Below are positions 53,979-60,373 of a stretch of DNA of 60,373 bases, piece by piece. The notes under the pieces are model-generated. The model ran no database searches. It worked only from the letters and a program-made list of their open reading frames with translations, and was not told the origin of the DNA. The stretch covers positions 1-60,373 of the forward strand of contig PMIJ01000187.1 in the NCBI GenBank assembly GCA_003157015.1, read 5' to 3'. The stretch's first letter is position 1. Every line of letters starts with the position of its first letter. A program made the translations under genes and the position numbers. Source of the DNA: Bacteroidales bacterium. Its GTDB lineage: Bacteria; Bacteroidota; Bacteroidia; Bacteroidales; VadinHA17.

Positions 53979-54819
53979 AGGCACCGGAACTATTTTCAAG
54001 ATAAAAAGGTTTTCGGTCCATGATGGCCCCGGGATCCGTACCTCAGTATTTCTTAAAGGTTGTCCGCTCAGTTGCATCTGGTGTCATAGTCCCGAAGGGA
54101 TAAGTTCTGAAATTTCGATCTGGCATGATCAGAGTCTATGCATAGCATGCAGTGACTGCGTTAAAAGCTGTCCTGAAAAAGCTCTTGAACTTGTTAGTCT
54201 ACCTCAACCTGAATCTCAGCCTTATATAAGTATAAACCTTAAATTATGCACATTAACAGGTGATTGTGTCCATGTCTGCCCCACAGGAGCGATTCAATAT
54301 ACAGGAACAAAAACCAGTGTTTCATCGGTAATTGATAAAATTACTAAAGACATTTTATATTACAGGATGTCAGGTGGCGGAGTGACACTGACCGGCGGAG
54401 AGCCACTCTTCCAGCCAGATTTTTCTTCAGAGATACTGGAAGCCTGCAGGAAAAGAAAAATTCACACAGCAATTGAGACATCCCTCTTTTGTGAGAGGGA
54501 ACCACTCTCACGTATATCAGACTTTGTGGATATGTTTATAATTGATATGAAGATATCTGATCCTGTACAACATACCAGGTTCACCGGAAAATCGAACGAA
54601 AGTATCAGGGAAAATTTCAGATATATAGCAAAATCAGGAAAACAAATTATCGTGCGGATTCCAATGATAGAAGGGATTACAGACAGTGAAGAAAATATAA
54701 ATGCCATTCAAGAATTTGTAAGAAAAACAAATTCACGAATTCCTATTGAGCATATTCCATATAATCCTCTCGCTGAAAATAACTACAAAAGATTAAGTAT
54801 TCCTTTTCTGATGAAATAA
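53962..54819 (+). CDS. Glycyl radical enzyme activase (radical SAM)
   Basis: This 285-residue radical SAM protein has the activase motif GCPLSCIWCHSPEG (C34, C38, C41, the CxxxCxxC for the SAM cluster). A ferredoxin insert follows: cluster I is complete (C60, C63, C66, C70), but cluster II reads C96-T99-C102-C106, with Thr in place of the second cysteine. The SAM-binding GGxxxTGGEP motif appears as SGGGVTLTGGEPLFQPD. It puts the radical on Gly763 of the preceding enzyme. The 17-nt overlap with that gene shows they are a pair. Confidence 0.93.
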   Translation: MENLIEGTGTIFKIKRFSVHDGPGIRTSVFLKGCPLSCIWCHSPEGISSEISIWHDQSLCIACSDCVKSCPEKALELVSLPQPESQPYISINLKLCTLTGDCVHVCPTGAIQYTGTKTSVSSVIDKITKDILYYRMSGGGVTLTGGEPLFQPDFSSEILEACRKRKIHTAIETSLFCEREPLSRISDFVDMFIIDMKISDPVQHTRFTGKSNESIRENFRYIAKSGKQIIVRIPMIEGITDSEENINAIQEFVRKTNSRIPIEHIPYNPLAENNYKRLSIPFLMK

Positions 54820-54863
54820 AATCCATTAACCTTAAAGGACAAAACGAAGGTGCAAAAAATCAA

Positions 54864-54966
54864 TTGGTTTTCTCTGCGATCTCTGTGCTTCTCAGTGCAA
54901 CTCAGTGCAAGTTCTTAATTATTAGTTACACAGAGGGTCACAGAGGGTCCATAGAGAACCATAGAG
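54864..54966. repeat. Inverted A/G-rich CAGAGG-type intergenic repeat
   Basis: TTCTCTGCGATCTCTGTGCT at the left pairs roughly with CACAGAGGGTCACAGAGGGT and CATAGAGAACCATAGAG at the right, across the spacer after the activase. This is the CTCTGTG/CACAGAG version of the dispersed low-complexity repeats. Confidence 0.5.
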
Positions 54967-54976
54967 TGTTCGCAAC

Positions 54977-54993
54977 TGTATCATTATGATACA
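54977..54993. promoter_or_regulatory. Upstream activator site, copy 1 (perfect palindrome)
   Basis: TGTATCATTATGATACA is an 8-bp perfect inverted repeat around one base. It is part of a longer match (GTGTTCGCAACTGTATCATT) with the sequence ahead of the second sigma-54-like promoter (GTGTCCGCAACTGTCTCATT). It lies exactly 70 nt before the TGGC of its promoter, a fitting place for a bacterial enhancer-binding protein. Confidence 0.6.
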
Positions 54994-55046
54994 ATAATTT
55001 TAGACAGATTATTTTCACATGTCTGATATCCTGTATATTACAATAC

Positions 55047-55062
55047 TGGCATGAGTATTGAT
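55047..55062 (+). promoter_or_regulatory. Sigma-54-like promoter for the tripartite efflux operon
   Basis: TGGCATGAGTATTGAT has the -24 GG and -12 TTG spacing of the sigma-54 consensus TGGCAC-N5-TTGC; only the last C of the -12 box differs. The predicted start is near 55072, 23 nt before the TolC gene ATG, with AGAAGG 5 nt ahead of that ATG. GGTATCTGATACC (55068-55080) follows and may be a second operator. Confidence 0.55.
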
Positions 55063-55094
55063 TAAATGGTATCTGATACCAATCAGAAGGATAA

Positions 55095-56621
55095 ATGGAT
55101 TGTCTGGTTCTAAACGAGCATAGTAGAGTACTCCTTAAAAGGAATTCATTTCTCATTTCGCTTATAATTACCCTTATTTTTTCTTCGACGGGAACAAATG
55201 CACAGGAGGTAAAAAAGCTGACTTTCGAGGAGGTCATTAAACTTTCAGAGGAACAGTCGCCCAACGCTCTGATTGCAAAACACCGGTTCCGTGCCAGCTA
55301 CTGGGAATATAGATCCTACCAGGCACAGTATCTTCCATCACTTACGCTTACTGGCATTACCCCTGATTTCAGCAATGGTCTCACCAAAGTCTACGATTCG
55401 GGTTCAGATCAGTATATCTATACGTCAAAAAATACAATAAGTACAATGGGAACCCTTTCTCTTTCCCAGAACATTGGTCCTACAGGTACAGTAATTGCAT
55501 TGAGCTCGGATCTGACCCTTTATAAGGACATAGCATTAAAACTTCCTGTGAACTATATATCCGATCCTGCCTATATTCGTATTACTCAGCCAATAAGACA
55601 ATATAATACGCTTAAATGGCAAAAGAAGATTGAACCTATGAAATATAATGCTGCCAGGAAAACATATCTTTCAAATATCGAAGGTGTTCATATGAACGCA
55701 GTGATGAATTTCTTTTCCCTGGCACTGGCACAAATAAATAAGCAGATATCAGAAATGAACTATTCCAATGCAGATACTTTGTACAGGATAGCAAAAGGCA
55801 GATACCAGCTGGGAACCATAGCAGAAGATGAGCTGCTGGAGATGCAGCTTTCGTGGCTTAATGCGGAGACAGCCAGGAAACAGGCAGACATGAATTTGCG
55901 TGATAAAGAAATCAGGCTACGATCATTTCTCGGCTACAATGAAAATGTAAGGCTTGAATTGATTCTTCCTGATAGTATTCCCGAATTACAGGTTGATATG
56001 AAGGAAGTACTTGACCTGGCTCTACAAAATAATCCTGATATTCTTAACCAGCAGATCAATGTGCTTAATGCCCAGAGCAACGCAGCCCAGGCAAGAGCAT
56101 CAAAAGGACTTAATGCAAGCATTTCCGCATCTCTCGGGTATTCACAGCAGGCACTAGACGTTAATGCTGCATATAATCATCTCAGCAACTCACAGCTGGT
56201 AAGCATGCAATTCACTTTGCCAATACTTGACTGGGGTCTGGGCAAAGGCAGGTACCAGATGGCAAAATCGAGCCTCGAGCTGGCACAGGTTCAGGCAAAC
56301 CAGGCACTGGTGGACTTTCAGCAGAATCTTTTTCTCGATGTGGAACAGTTCAACCTGCAGAAGTACCAGGTTGAGATTGCTGCAAAATCTGATACAGTTG
56401 CCATGAAAAGATATGAAGTGACTAAACAGCGTTTTCTAATTGGCAAGATTGCAGTCCTCGATCTAAATGATGCTGACAGCAGAAAAGACCAGAATAAAAG
56501 AGCTTATGTCCAGGCTTTGCAGGATTACTGGAACTTTTTCTACAATATCAGGAGCCTCACCCTCTTCGACTTTATCAAAAGAAAACCTCTTGAAACAGAC
56601 TATGATAAACTTATTAAATAA
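55095..56621 (+). CDS. TolC-family outer-membrane channel of an ABC efflux operon
   Basis: This 508-residue protein has a signal region near residues 16-37 (LISLIITLIFSSTGTNAQ) after a basic N-terminus, followed by the two-fold helical repeat of TolC proteins: LTFEEVIKLSEEQSPNALIAKHR starts the first half and LDLALQNNPDILNQQINVLNAQSNAAQA the second. It forms the outer-membrane duct for the adaptor and MacB-like proteins that follow. It is preceded by the first sigma-54-like promoter; the second copy of that module follows its stop. Confidence 0.87.
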   Translation: MDCLVLNEHSRVLLKRNSFLISLIITLIFSSTGTNAQEVKKLTFEEVIKLSEEQSPNALIAKHRFRASYWEYRSYQAQYLPSLTLTGITPDFSNGLTKVYDSGSDQYIYTSKNTISTMGTLSLSQNIGPTGTVIALSSDLTLYKDIALKLPVNYISDPAYIRITQPIRQYNTLKWQKKIEPMKYNAARKTYLSNIEGVHMNAVMNFFSLALAQINKQISEMNYSNADTLYRIAKGRYQLGTIAEDELLEMQLSWLNAETARKQADMNLRDKEIRLRSFLGYNENVRLELILPDSIPELQVDMKEVLDLALQNNPDILNQQINVLNAQSNAAQARASKGLNASISASLGYSQQALDVNAAYNHLSNSQLVSMQFTLPILDWGLGKGRYQMAKSSLELAQVQANQALVDFQQNLFLDVEQFNLQKYQVEIAAKSDTVAMKRYEVTKQRFLIGKIAVLDLNDADSRKDQNKRAYVQALQDYWNFFYNIRSLTLFDFIKRKPLETDYDKLIK

Positions 56622-56638
56622 AAATATGTGTCCGCAAC

Positions 56639-56655
56639 TGTCTCATTCTGATACA
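56639..56655. promoter_or_regulatory. Upstream activator site, copy 2
   Basis: TGTCTCATTCTGATACA matches copy 1 (54977-54993) at 15 of 17 positions and is embedded in the same GTGTxCGCAACTG context. It sits 17 nt after the TolC gene stop and again exactly 70 nt before the TGGC of its promoter, which supports a duplicated regulatory module. Confidence 0.55.
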
Positions 56656-56708
56656 CTAATTAATAACATCTTATTCTTAAATATCTGATAATATGAGGCT
56701 TAATTTAC

Positions 56709-56724
56709 TGGCATGAGTCTTGTC
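56709..56724 (+). promoter_or_regulatory. Sigma-54-like promoter for the adaptor-ABC genes
   Basis: TGGCATGAGTCTTGTC repeats the first promoter except near the -12 end (TTGT instead of TTGA). Its +1 would be near 56734, inside the 5' end of the longest adaptor reading frame, which argues for the adaptor start at 56758. Confidence 0.5.
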
Positions 56725-56757
56725 CAATTTTTAAGTACTATAAAATATTACTTTCAT

Positions 56758-58005
56758 ATGGATCGTCCGGTTTCAAAAGAACACAAGAGAAAATTACTTA
56801 TCAGGAAGATCGGAGTGATTTCAATTATAATAATAGTTCCTCTTTTAATTATCCTTTTTCTTAAAAGTGTTTTTATTCCTGGTGTAAGTCTCTCACAGGT
56901 TGTGACCGGCATTTCTGAAAAGGGAGACATTCAGATCACTGTACAGGGATCTGGAAATGTGATACCTGTCTATGAAGAGATTATTACTTCACCATTCCGG
57001 AGCAACATCGTGAAAATAATTAAAAAACCAGGCAATAAAGTTCTTCCCAAAGATACCCTCCTTATTCTTAACAATAAGCTGGCAGAGAACGATCTTGATA
57101 TGCTCAGGAATGAATACGAGCTTCAGAATATAAGAATTGATAAACTTAAAATTGAACTGCAGCAGCTAAAAGAGGATTTCGAATTTAGCAAGAAAATAAA
57201 AGAGATAAAGGTTGAAAATGCGAAGCTGGCTTATGAGGGTGAGGTTACTTTGAACAAAATGGGAGGAAGTCCGGCCTATGATGTAAAAAAAGCAAAAACA
57301 GAATGGGATATTGAGCAACTGGAAAACGACCAGGCAAAGTATAACTATGACAACCAGGTAAACTCCAGAAACAACGGTATACGTGAACTTGAGACCGAGA
57401 TAAACATTCTGAAAAATAAAATAATCAAAGCAAAGGACCTAGTTGACCAGGCATTTGTAAAGTCTCCGTTTAATGGCGACGTAAGCTGGATTATTGATCA
57501 ACCCGGTGCTTCAGTTTCTGAAGGACAACAGATTGCACGTGTTGCGGATTTTTCAAGTTATAAACTGAAAGGCACGATAAGCAATTCCTGGGCAGGAAGG
57601 ATTGTAAGCGGACAGAAAGTCGAAGTTCGTAACCAGGGAAAAACATTATCTGGCACAATCGAGAATATAATGCCGGCTGTTAGTCAGGGTATGATGGAAT
57701 GCCTGATAAGGATTGACAAGGGAGATATTTCAAATCTTCGTCCCGATCAGCAACTTGAGATCCGCGTGATAATCTCTTATAAAGATAATGTATTGAGGCT
57801 GCCCAATGGTACCTATTATAAAGACCGGGGGTACAAAGAAATGTACGTTGTAAGGGGAAATAAAGCATACAGGACAAAGATACTTTTCGGAGATGCAAAC
57901 TTTGATTATGTAGAAGTTCTTGAAGGCCTTAAAGAAGGAGAGAAGGTGATTTTAACTGATATTGGTGAGAAGTATACCAGGGAAGAGATAAGGGTAGGGA
58001 AGTAA
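56758..58005 (+). CDS. Periplasmic adaptor (HlyD/MacA-like)
   Basis: This 415-residue protein has one N-terminal helix (about residues 17-36), a split lipoyl domain (EEIITSPFRSNIVKIIKKPG near residue 77, and FVKSPFNGDVSWIIDQPGASV near 237), a long central hairpin of charged coiled coil (about 105-225), and C-terminal beta domains with RLPNGTYYKD and GLKEGEKVILTD. It joins the ABC permease to TolC. The frame extends to an ATG at 56713, but that codon lies inside the sigma-54-like promoter, so the ATG at 56758 is preferred. Confidence 0.85.
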   Translation: MDRPVSKEHKRKLLIRKIGVISIIIIVPLLIILFLKSVFIPGVSLSQVVTGISEKGDIQITVQGSGNVIPVYEEIITSPFRSNIVKIIKKPGNKVLPKDTLLILNNKLAENDLDMLRNEYELQNIRIDKLKIELQQLKEDFEFSKKIKEIKVENAKLAYEGEVTLNKMGGSPAYDVKKAKTEWDIEQLENDQAKYNYDNQVNSRNNGIRELETEINILKNKIIKAKDLVDQAFVKSPFNGDVSWIIDQPGASVSEGQQIARVADFSSYKLKGTISNSWAGRIVSGQKVEVRNQGKTLSGTIENIMPAVSQGMMECLIRIDKGDISNLRPDQQLEIRVIISYKDNVLRLPNGTYYKDRGYKEMYVVRGNKAYRTKILFGDANFDYVEVLEGLKEGEKVILTDIGEKYTREEIRVGK

Positions 58006-58057
58006 TTGAAAGGGAGAGTGGGAGAAAGGGAGAATGGAAGAATAAAAGATTTTAAAC

Positions 58058-58096
58058 CGTGCATCTCCGTGAATACTCTGCGTAACTCCGTGGTGA
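58058..58096. repeat. CTCCGTG-type dispersed repeat
   Basis: CCGTGCATCTCCGTGAATAC and CTCTGCGTAACTCCGTGGTG form a short low-complexity tract between the adaptor and ATPase genes, akin to the repeats at 1960-2121 and 54864-54966. It lies within a longer open frame that is not thought to be translated. Confidence 0.5.
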
Positions 58097-58158
58097 AGAA
58101 AAAAGCAATTAATTTATTTCAACTTAAATCAACCTATTTCAATTTATTTCTAATTATT

Positions 58159-58821
58159 ATGATAAAACTCGAGAACATAAGTAAAGTATACAGGACAAAA
58201 GAGATTGAAACTCTTGCTCTGGATAATATTAATTTTGATGTGAAAGAGGGTGAATTTGTCTCAGTAATGGGTCCTTCCGGCTGCGGGAAAAGCACTCTTC
58301 TGAATATTATCGGACTGCTTGATGAACCTGATAAAGGCAGGCTTAACCTGAATAATCTTGAAATTCTTTCATATGAAGATAAAAAAACGGCGAGGATGAG
58401 AAATCAGTTGGTAGGCTTTATATTTCAAAGCTTCCATCTTATCAAAGAGCTGAATGTTTATGATAATGTTGAGTTGCCTCTGATCTACAGAAAAACACCA
58501 TCTTCAGAACGTAAGGAAAGGGTAATGGAAGCGTTGGAAAAAGTCGGACTTACAAACAGGATGACACATTATCCATCACAGCTCTCAGGCGGACAGTGCC
58601 AGCGTGCTGCAATTGCCAGGGCAGTAGCTGGAGATCCGAGAATCATTCTTGCAGACGAACCTACCGGGAATCTCGATAGTATCATCGGACATGAAGTGGT
58701 AGGGATTCTTGCTGAACTTAATGCAAAAGGGACAACTATTGTCATGGTAACACATGATGAGTCGATAGCCAGATCAACACACCGTATAGTAAGGTTATTT
58801 GACGGCAGATTGGTAAGTTAG
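58159..58821 (+). CDS. ABC transporter ATP-binding protein (MacB/LolD-like)
   Basis: This 220-residue ATPase has Walker A GPSGCGKST (about residues 38-46), signature LSGGQCQRAA, Walker B IILADEP and TGNLDSIIG, and switch His in MVTHDES. The frame extends to 58006, but the extra 51 residues are low-complexity and cover an intergenic repeat, so the ATG at 58159 is chosen. It powers the FtsX-fold permeases that follow. Confidence 0.92.
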   Translation: MIKLENISKVYRTKEIETLALDNINFDVKEGEFVSVMGPSGCGKSTLLNIIGLLDEPDKGRLNLNNLEILSYEDKKTARMRNQLVGFIFQSFHLIKELNVYDNVELPLIYRKTPSSERKERVMEALEKVGLTNRMTHYPSQLSGGQCQRAAIARAVAGDPRIILADEPTGNLDSIIGHEVVGILAELNAKGTTIVMVTHDESIARSTHRIVRLFDGRLVS

Positions 58822-58824
58822 AGC

Positions 58825-58895
58825 AACCCCAAAACTCCACAAATGGGGGGTTGAGACGGTTTTAAAGTCCCCCATATGGGGGATTTAGGGGGTTG
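58825..58895. repeat. CCCCC/GGGGG palindromic element
   Basis: The perfect palindrome TCCCCCATATGGGGGA (58868-58883) is preceded by CAACCCC and GGGGGGTTGAG, which can pair, and followed by TTAGGGGGTTG. It lies between the ATPase and first permease genes of one operon. Confidence 0.6.
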
Positions 58896-58932
58896 AAACT
58901 GAGGTTATGCTTAAATATAAATTAATACGAAA

Positions 58933-60207
58933 ATGTTAAAAAATTATTTTAAAATATTCGTCAAGGTTGCTTTACAGAATAAGCTCTTCACATTTCTTAG
59001 TCTGTTCGGTATCAGCCTTACAATAATGTTTGTAATGATCTTCAGTATGACAATCTCGAAGATAACTTCTGGGTCTGGCCCTGAGAAGGATCTGAAAAAG
59101 ATAGTGTTCTGTGACCGGATAATGACCAAAAGAACTGTTAACGGGAAGAGTACTAATGGATATAGCATATCAGCGTGCGGTAGGACACTCTCCGAGACAT
59201 ATCTAAAAAAAATCAAAAGTGCTGATATAGTCTCAATGTATACCGGAGCAATGCCATGGGAATTTATTTTGCACGGGAAATACCAGAAAAAACTTCAGAA
59301 TCAGACTGATGCAGAGTACTGGGAAATGTTCGACTATAAATTTCTTCAGGGGAGACCCTATACAAAAGAAGAAGTGACCAGCGGAGCAAATCTGGCTGTT
59401 ATTACACAGTCGCTGAAGTTGCTAATTTTCGGGACTGATGAAAGTGTACTCGGGAAGACGATACATTATACCTCTATGGATCTGATTGTGACAGGTGTGG
59501 TTGAGGACCCACCAAAAACTGATCAAAATGCCACCGGAGACCTTTATTTTCCTTACACTCTTCTAAAAAATACTGAAGCATTCGATGAATATTTGGGTGG
59601 ATTTAATACAGCTTTTAAAGCCGGTAATTCAAACCAGTTTTCTGCAATTCATGACGAGACACATGCAATGATTGCACGTCTTGATGCTGCTGATACAACT
59701 CAATCTATCTTTCTTTCCGGACCCTATTCGCAGCTTGAGAAGATTATGAGAGGCTATGGTGACCCTGAAGAATATTCCAAGGGTTCCAGTCTCTTTAAAT
59801 ATCTGCTCTATGCACTCGCCTTCATTCTTTTACCAGCAGTAAACCTTATGGCTCTGAATTTCGCCAGGATTCATGAAAGAGGCGAGGAGATAGCTATAAG
59901 GAAATCATTTGGCGCTGCCAGTAGCGCATTACGGAGTCAGTTTCTCTTCGAGAATATATTGATGACTCTCACGGGAGGAATAATTGGAATTATTCTGGCA
60001 TATCTTGTTGTAGGCCTTCTGGGAAGTTCTCTTACTATCTCGATCAATTATTTTAATAATGTTCCACTAACTTTTTCATTCAATTATATGGTATTCGCAG
60101 CAACTCTGTTAGCATGTTTAATATTCGGCCTTTTGTCGGGATATCTACCAGCTATTAGGCTCTCGCGGATGAAACCAGCTGTATATCTGAAAGGAGGTGA
60201 ATTATGA
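58933..60207 (+). CDS. MacB/FtsX-type ABC permease 1
   Basis: This 424-residue protein has an N-terminal helix (about residues 17-39), a MacB-like periplasmic core domain (about 45-285) and three C-terminal helices (about 292-315, 340-365, 390-412). The FtsX signature is HERGEEIAIRKSFGAASSALRSQFLFEN. With the ATPase, adaptor and TolC it would form a tripartite exporter. The next gene overlaps its stop as ATGA, which suggests the two permeases work as a heterodimer. Confidence 0.88.
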   Translation: MLKNYFKIFVKVALQNKLFTFLSLFGISLTIMFVMIFSMTISKITSGSGPEKDLKKIVFCDRIMTKRTVNGKSTNGYSISACGRTLSETYLKKIKSADIVSMYTGAMPWEFILHGKYQKKLQNQTDAEYWEMFDYKFLQGRPYTKEEVTSGANLAVITQSLKLLIFGTDESVLGKTIHYTSMDLIVTGVVEDPPKTDQNATGDLYFPYTLLKNTEAFDEYLGGFNTAFKAGNSNQFSAIHDETHAMIARLDAADTTQSIFLSGPYSQLEKIMRGYGDPEEYSKGSSLFKYLLYALAFILLPAVNLMALNFARIHERGEEIAIRKSFGAASSALRSQFLFENILMTLTGGIIGIILAYLVVGLLGSSLTISINYFNNVPLTFSFNYMVFAATLLACLIFGLLSGYLPAIRLSRMKPAVYLKGGEL

Positions 60208-60373
60208 TACGATTATTCTTTAAAACTATCTGGAACAGCAGGCGCAGGAATATTCTCGTTTTTATAGAGCTATTTATGATTTCACTCGTATTGGTGAACC
60301 TTTCAGTGTACGTCATCAATATGATCACTATTTTCAGGATTAAGAACTGCTATGACACTCATAATGTCGTATT
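60204..60373 (+). CDS. ABC permease 2, truncated by the window edge
   Basis: The frame starts at the ATG that overlaps the previous stop (ATGA) and is open to the last base, about 56 codons. The N-terminus, MIRLFFKTIWNSRRRNILVF, is followed by a membrane helix, as in the first helix of FtsX-fold permeases. The remainder is outside the window. Confidence 0.75.
   Translation, partial: MIRLFFKTIWNSRRRNILVFIELFMISLVLVNLSVYVINMITIFRIKNCYDTHNVV

Noticed and set aside
51609..54819. Bacterial microcompartment for propanediol or choline
   Set aside because: No shell proteins, diol or choline-specific genes, or aldehyde dehydrogenase flank the glycyl radical enzyme.
56713..56757. Upstream start of the adaptor at 56713
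   Set aside because: The ATG is part of the sigma-54-like promoter TGGCATGAGT; the ATG at 56758 fits the adaptor family better.
58006..58158. N-terminal extension of the ATPase
   Set aside because: It translates an intergenic repeat and purine-rich tract; the usual family start is the ATG at 58159.
1..60373. tRNA, rRNA and CRISPR genes
   Set aside because: No tRNA T-arm/acceptor pattern, rRNA stretch or regularly spaced direct repeats with spacers were noticed in the intergenic regions. A covariance-model scan would be needed to exclude small RNAs.

Overview
The window looks like a chromosome segment from an environmental Bacteroidota, probably Bacteroidales/Marinilabiliales-like. The signs are a TonB-dependent receptor with an N-terminal carboxypeptidase-regulatory-like domain, a TAnnTTTG promoter ahead of asnB, mostly weak Shine-Dalgarno sites, a LytS/LytTR pair, a DUF169 protein, many lipoprotein-like or signal-peptide beta-propellers, and GC-rich palindromes scattered between AT-rich genes. 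I place it no more finely than that. I saw no rRNA, tRNA, CRISPR array, integrase or transposase.

Layout. (1) 1-2914: an AT-rich leader, an ArfB-type ribosome-rescue hydrolase, an EamA transporter and a DUF169 protein. (2) 3035-10239: a rhamnose block with a secreted GH78 alpha-L-rhamnosidase diverging from rhaT, rhaM, rhaA and an FGGY kinase. No aldolase is present. (3) 10260-14892: a TetR-controlled EmrAB-TolC-type tripartite exporter. (4) 15010-21289: a membrane Fe-S protein with an N-terminal CuA-like domain, divergent from an anchored FG-GAP propeller and two tandem secreted PQQ-like propellers. (5) 21308-26606: an ABC permease, its ATPase and a GT4 glycosyltransferase. (6) 26741-37431, minus strand: nine tightly overlapping genes, described below. 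(7) 37556-46741, minus strand: a PQQ-like propeller, a LytS/LytTR two-component pair, another PQQ-like propeller, an FtsX permease with a CCxxC site, its ATPase and a TonB receptor. (8) 47030-54819: a Fe-S aldo/keto reductase, a cupin-carboxymuconolactone decarboxylase fusion, asnB, and an orphan glycyl radical enzyme with its activase. (9) 55095 to the right edge: a TolC-adaptor-ATPase-permease-permease MacAB-like operon that runs off the window, with two copies of a sigma-54-like regulatory module.

The most interesting part is region 6. In transcription order it encodes an anchored PQQ-like propeller, an anchored NHL-like propeller with a CGCCNP motif, a 62-residue one-helix protein with four cysteines, a Tat-type polyferredoxin, a NapH/NosR-like polytopic Fe-S protein, a PQQ-like propeller fused to three membrane helices, a fused NuoE-NuoF flavoprotein, a NuoG/HoxU-like Fe-S subunit, and a secreted PQQ-like propeller. 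Adjacent genes overlap or are separated by 1-5 nt, which implies one co-translated unit. I read it as a cytoplasmic NAD(P)H diaphorase wired through membrane Fe-S proteins to periplasmic propellers. I see no hydrogenase, nitrate, nitrous-oxide or quinone-reductase catalytic subunit that would put it in a known family. Its terminal acceptor or donor is unknown. Seven PQQ-like propeller genes and two further beta-propeller genes (FG-GAP and NHL) fall between 17 and 47 kb, and a CuA-like/Fe-S protein sits close by, so the wider locus may be one extracytoplasmic redox system.

All assignments come from reading motifs by eye. No database search was run.
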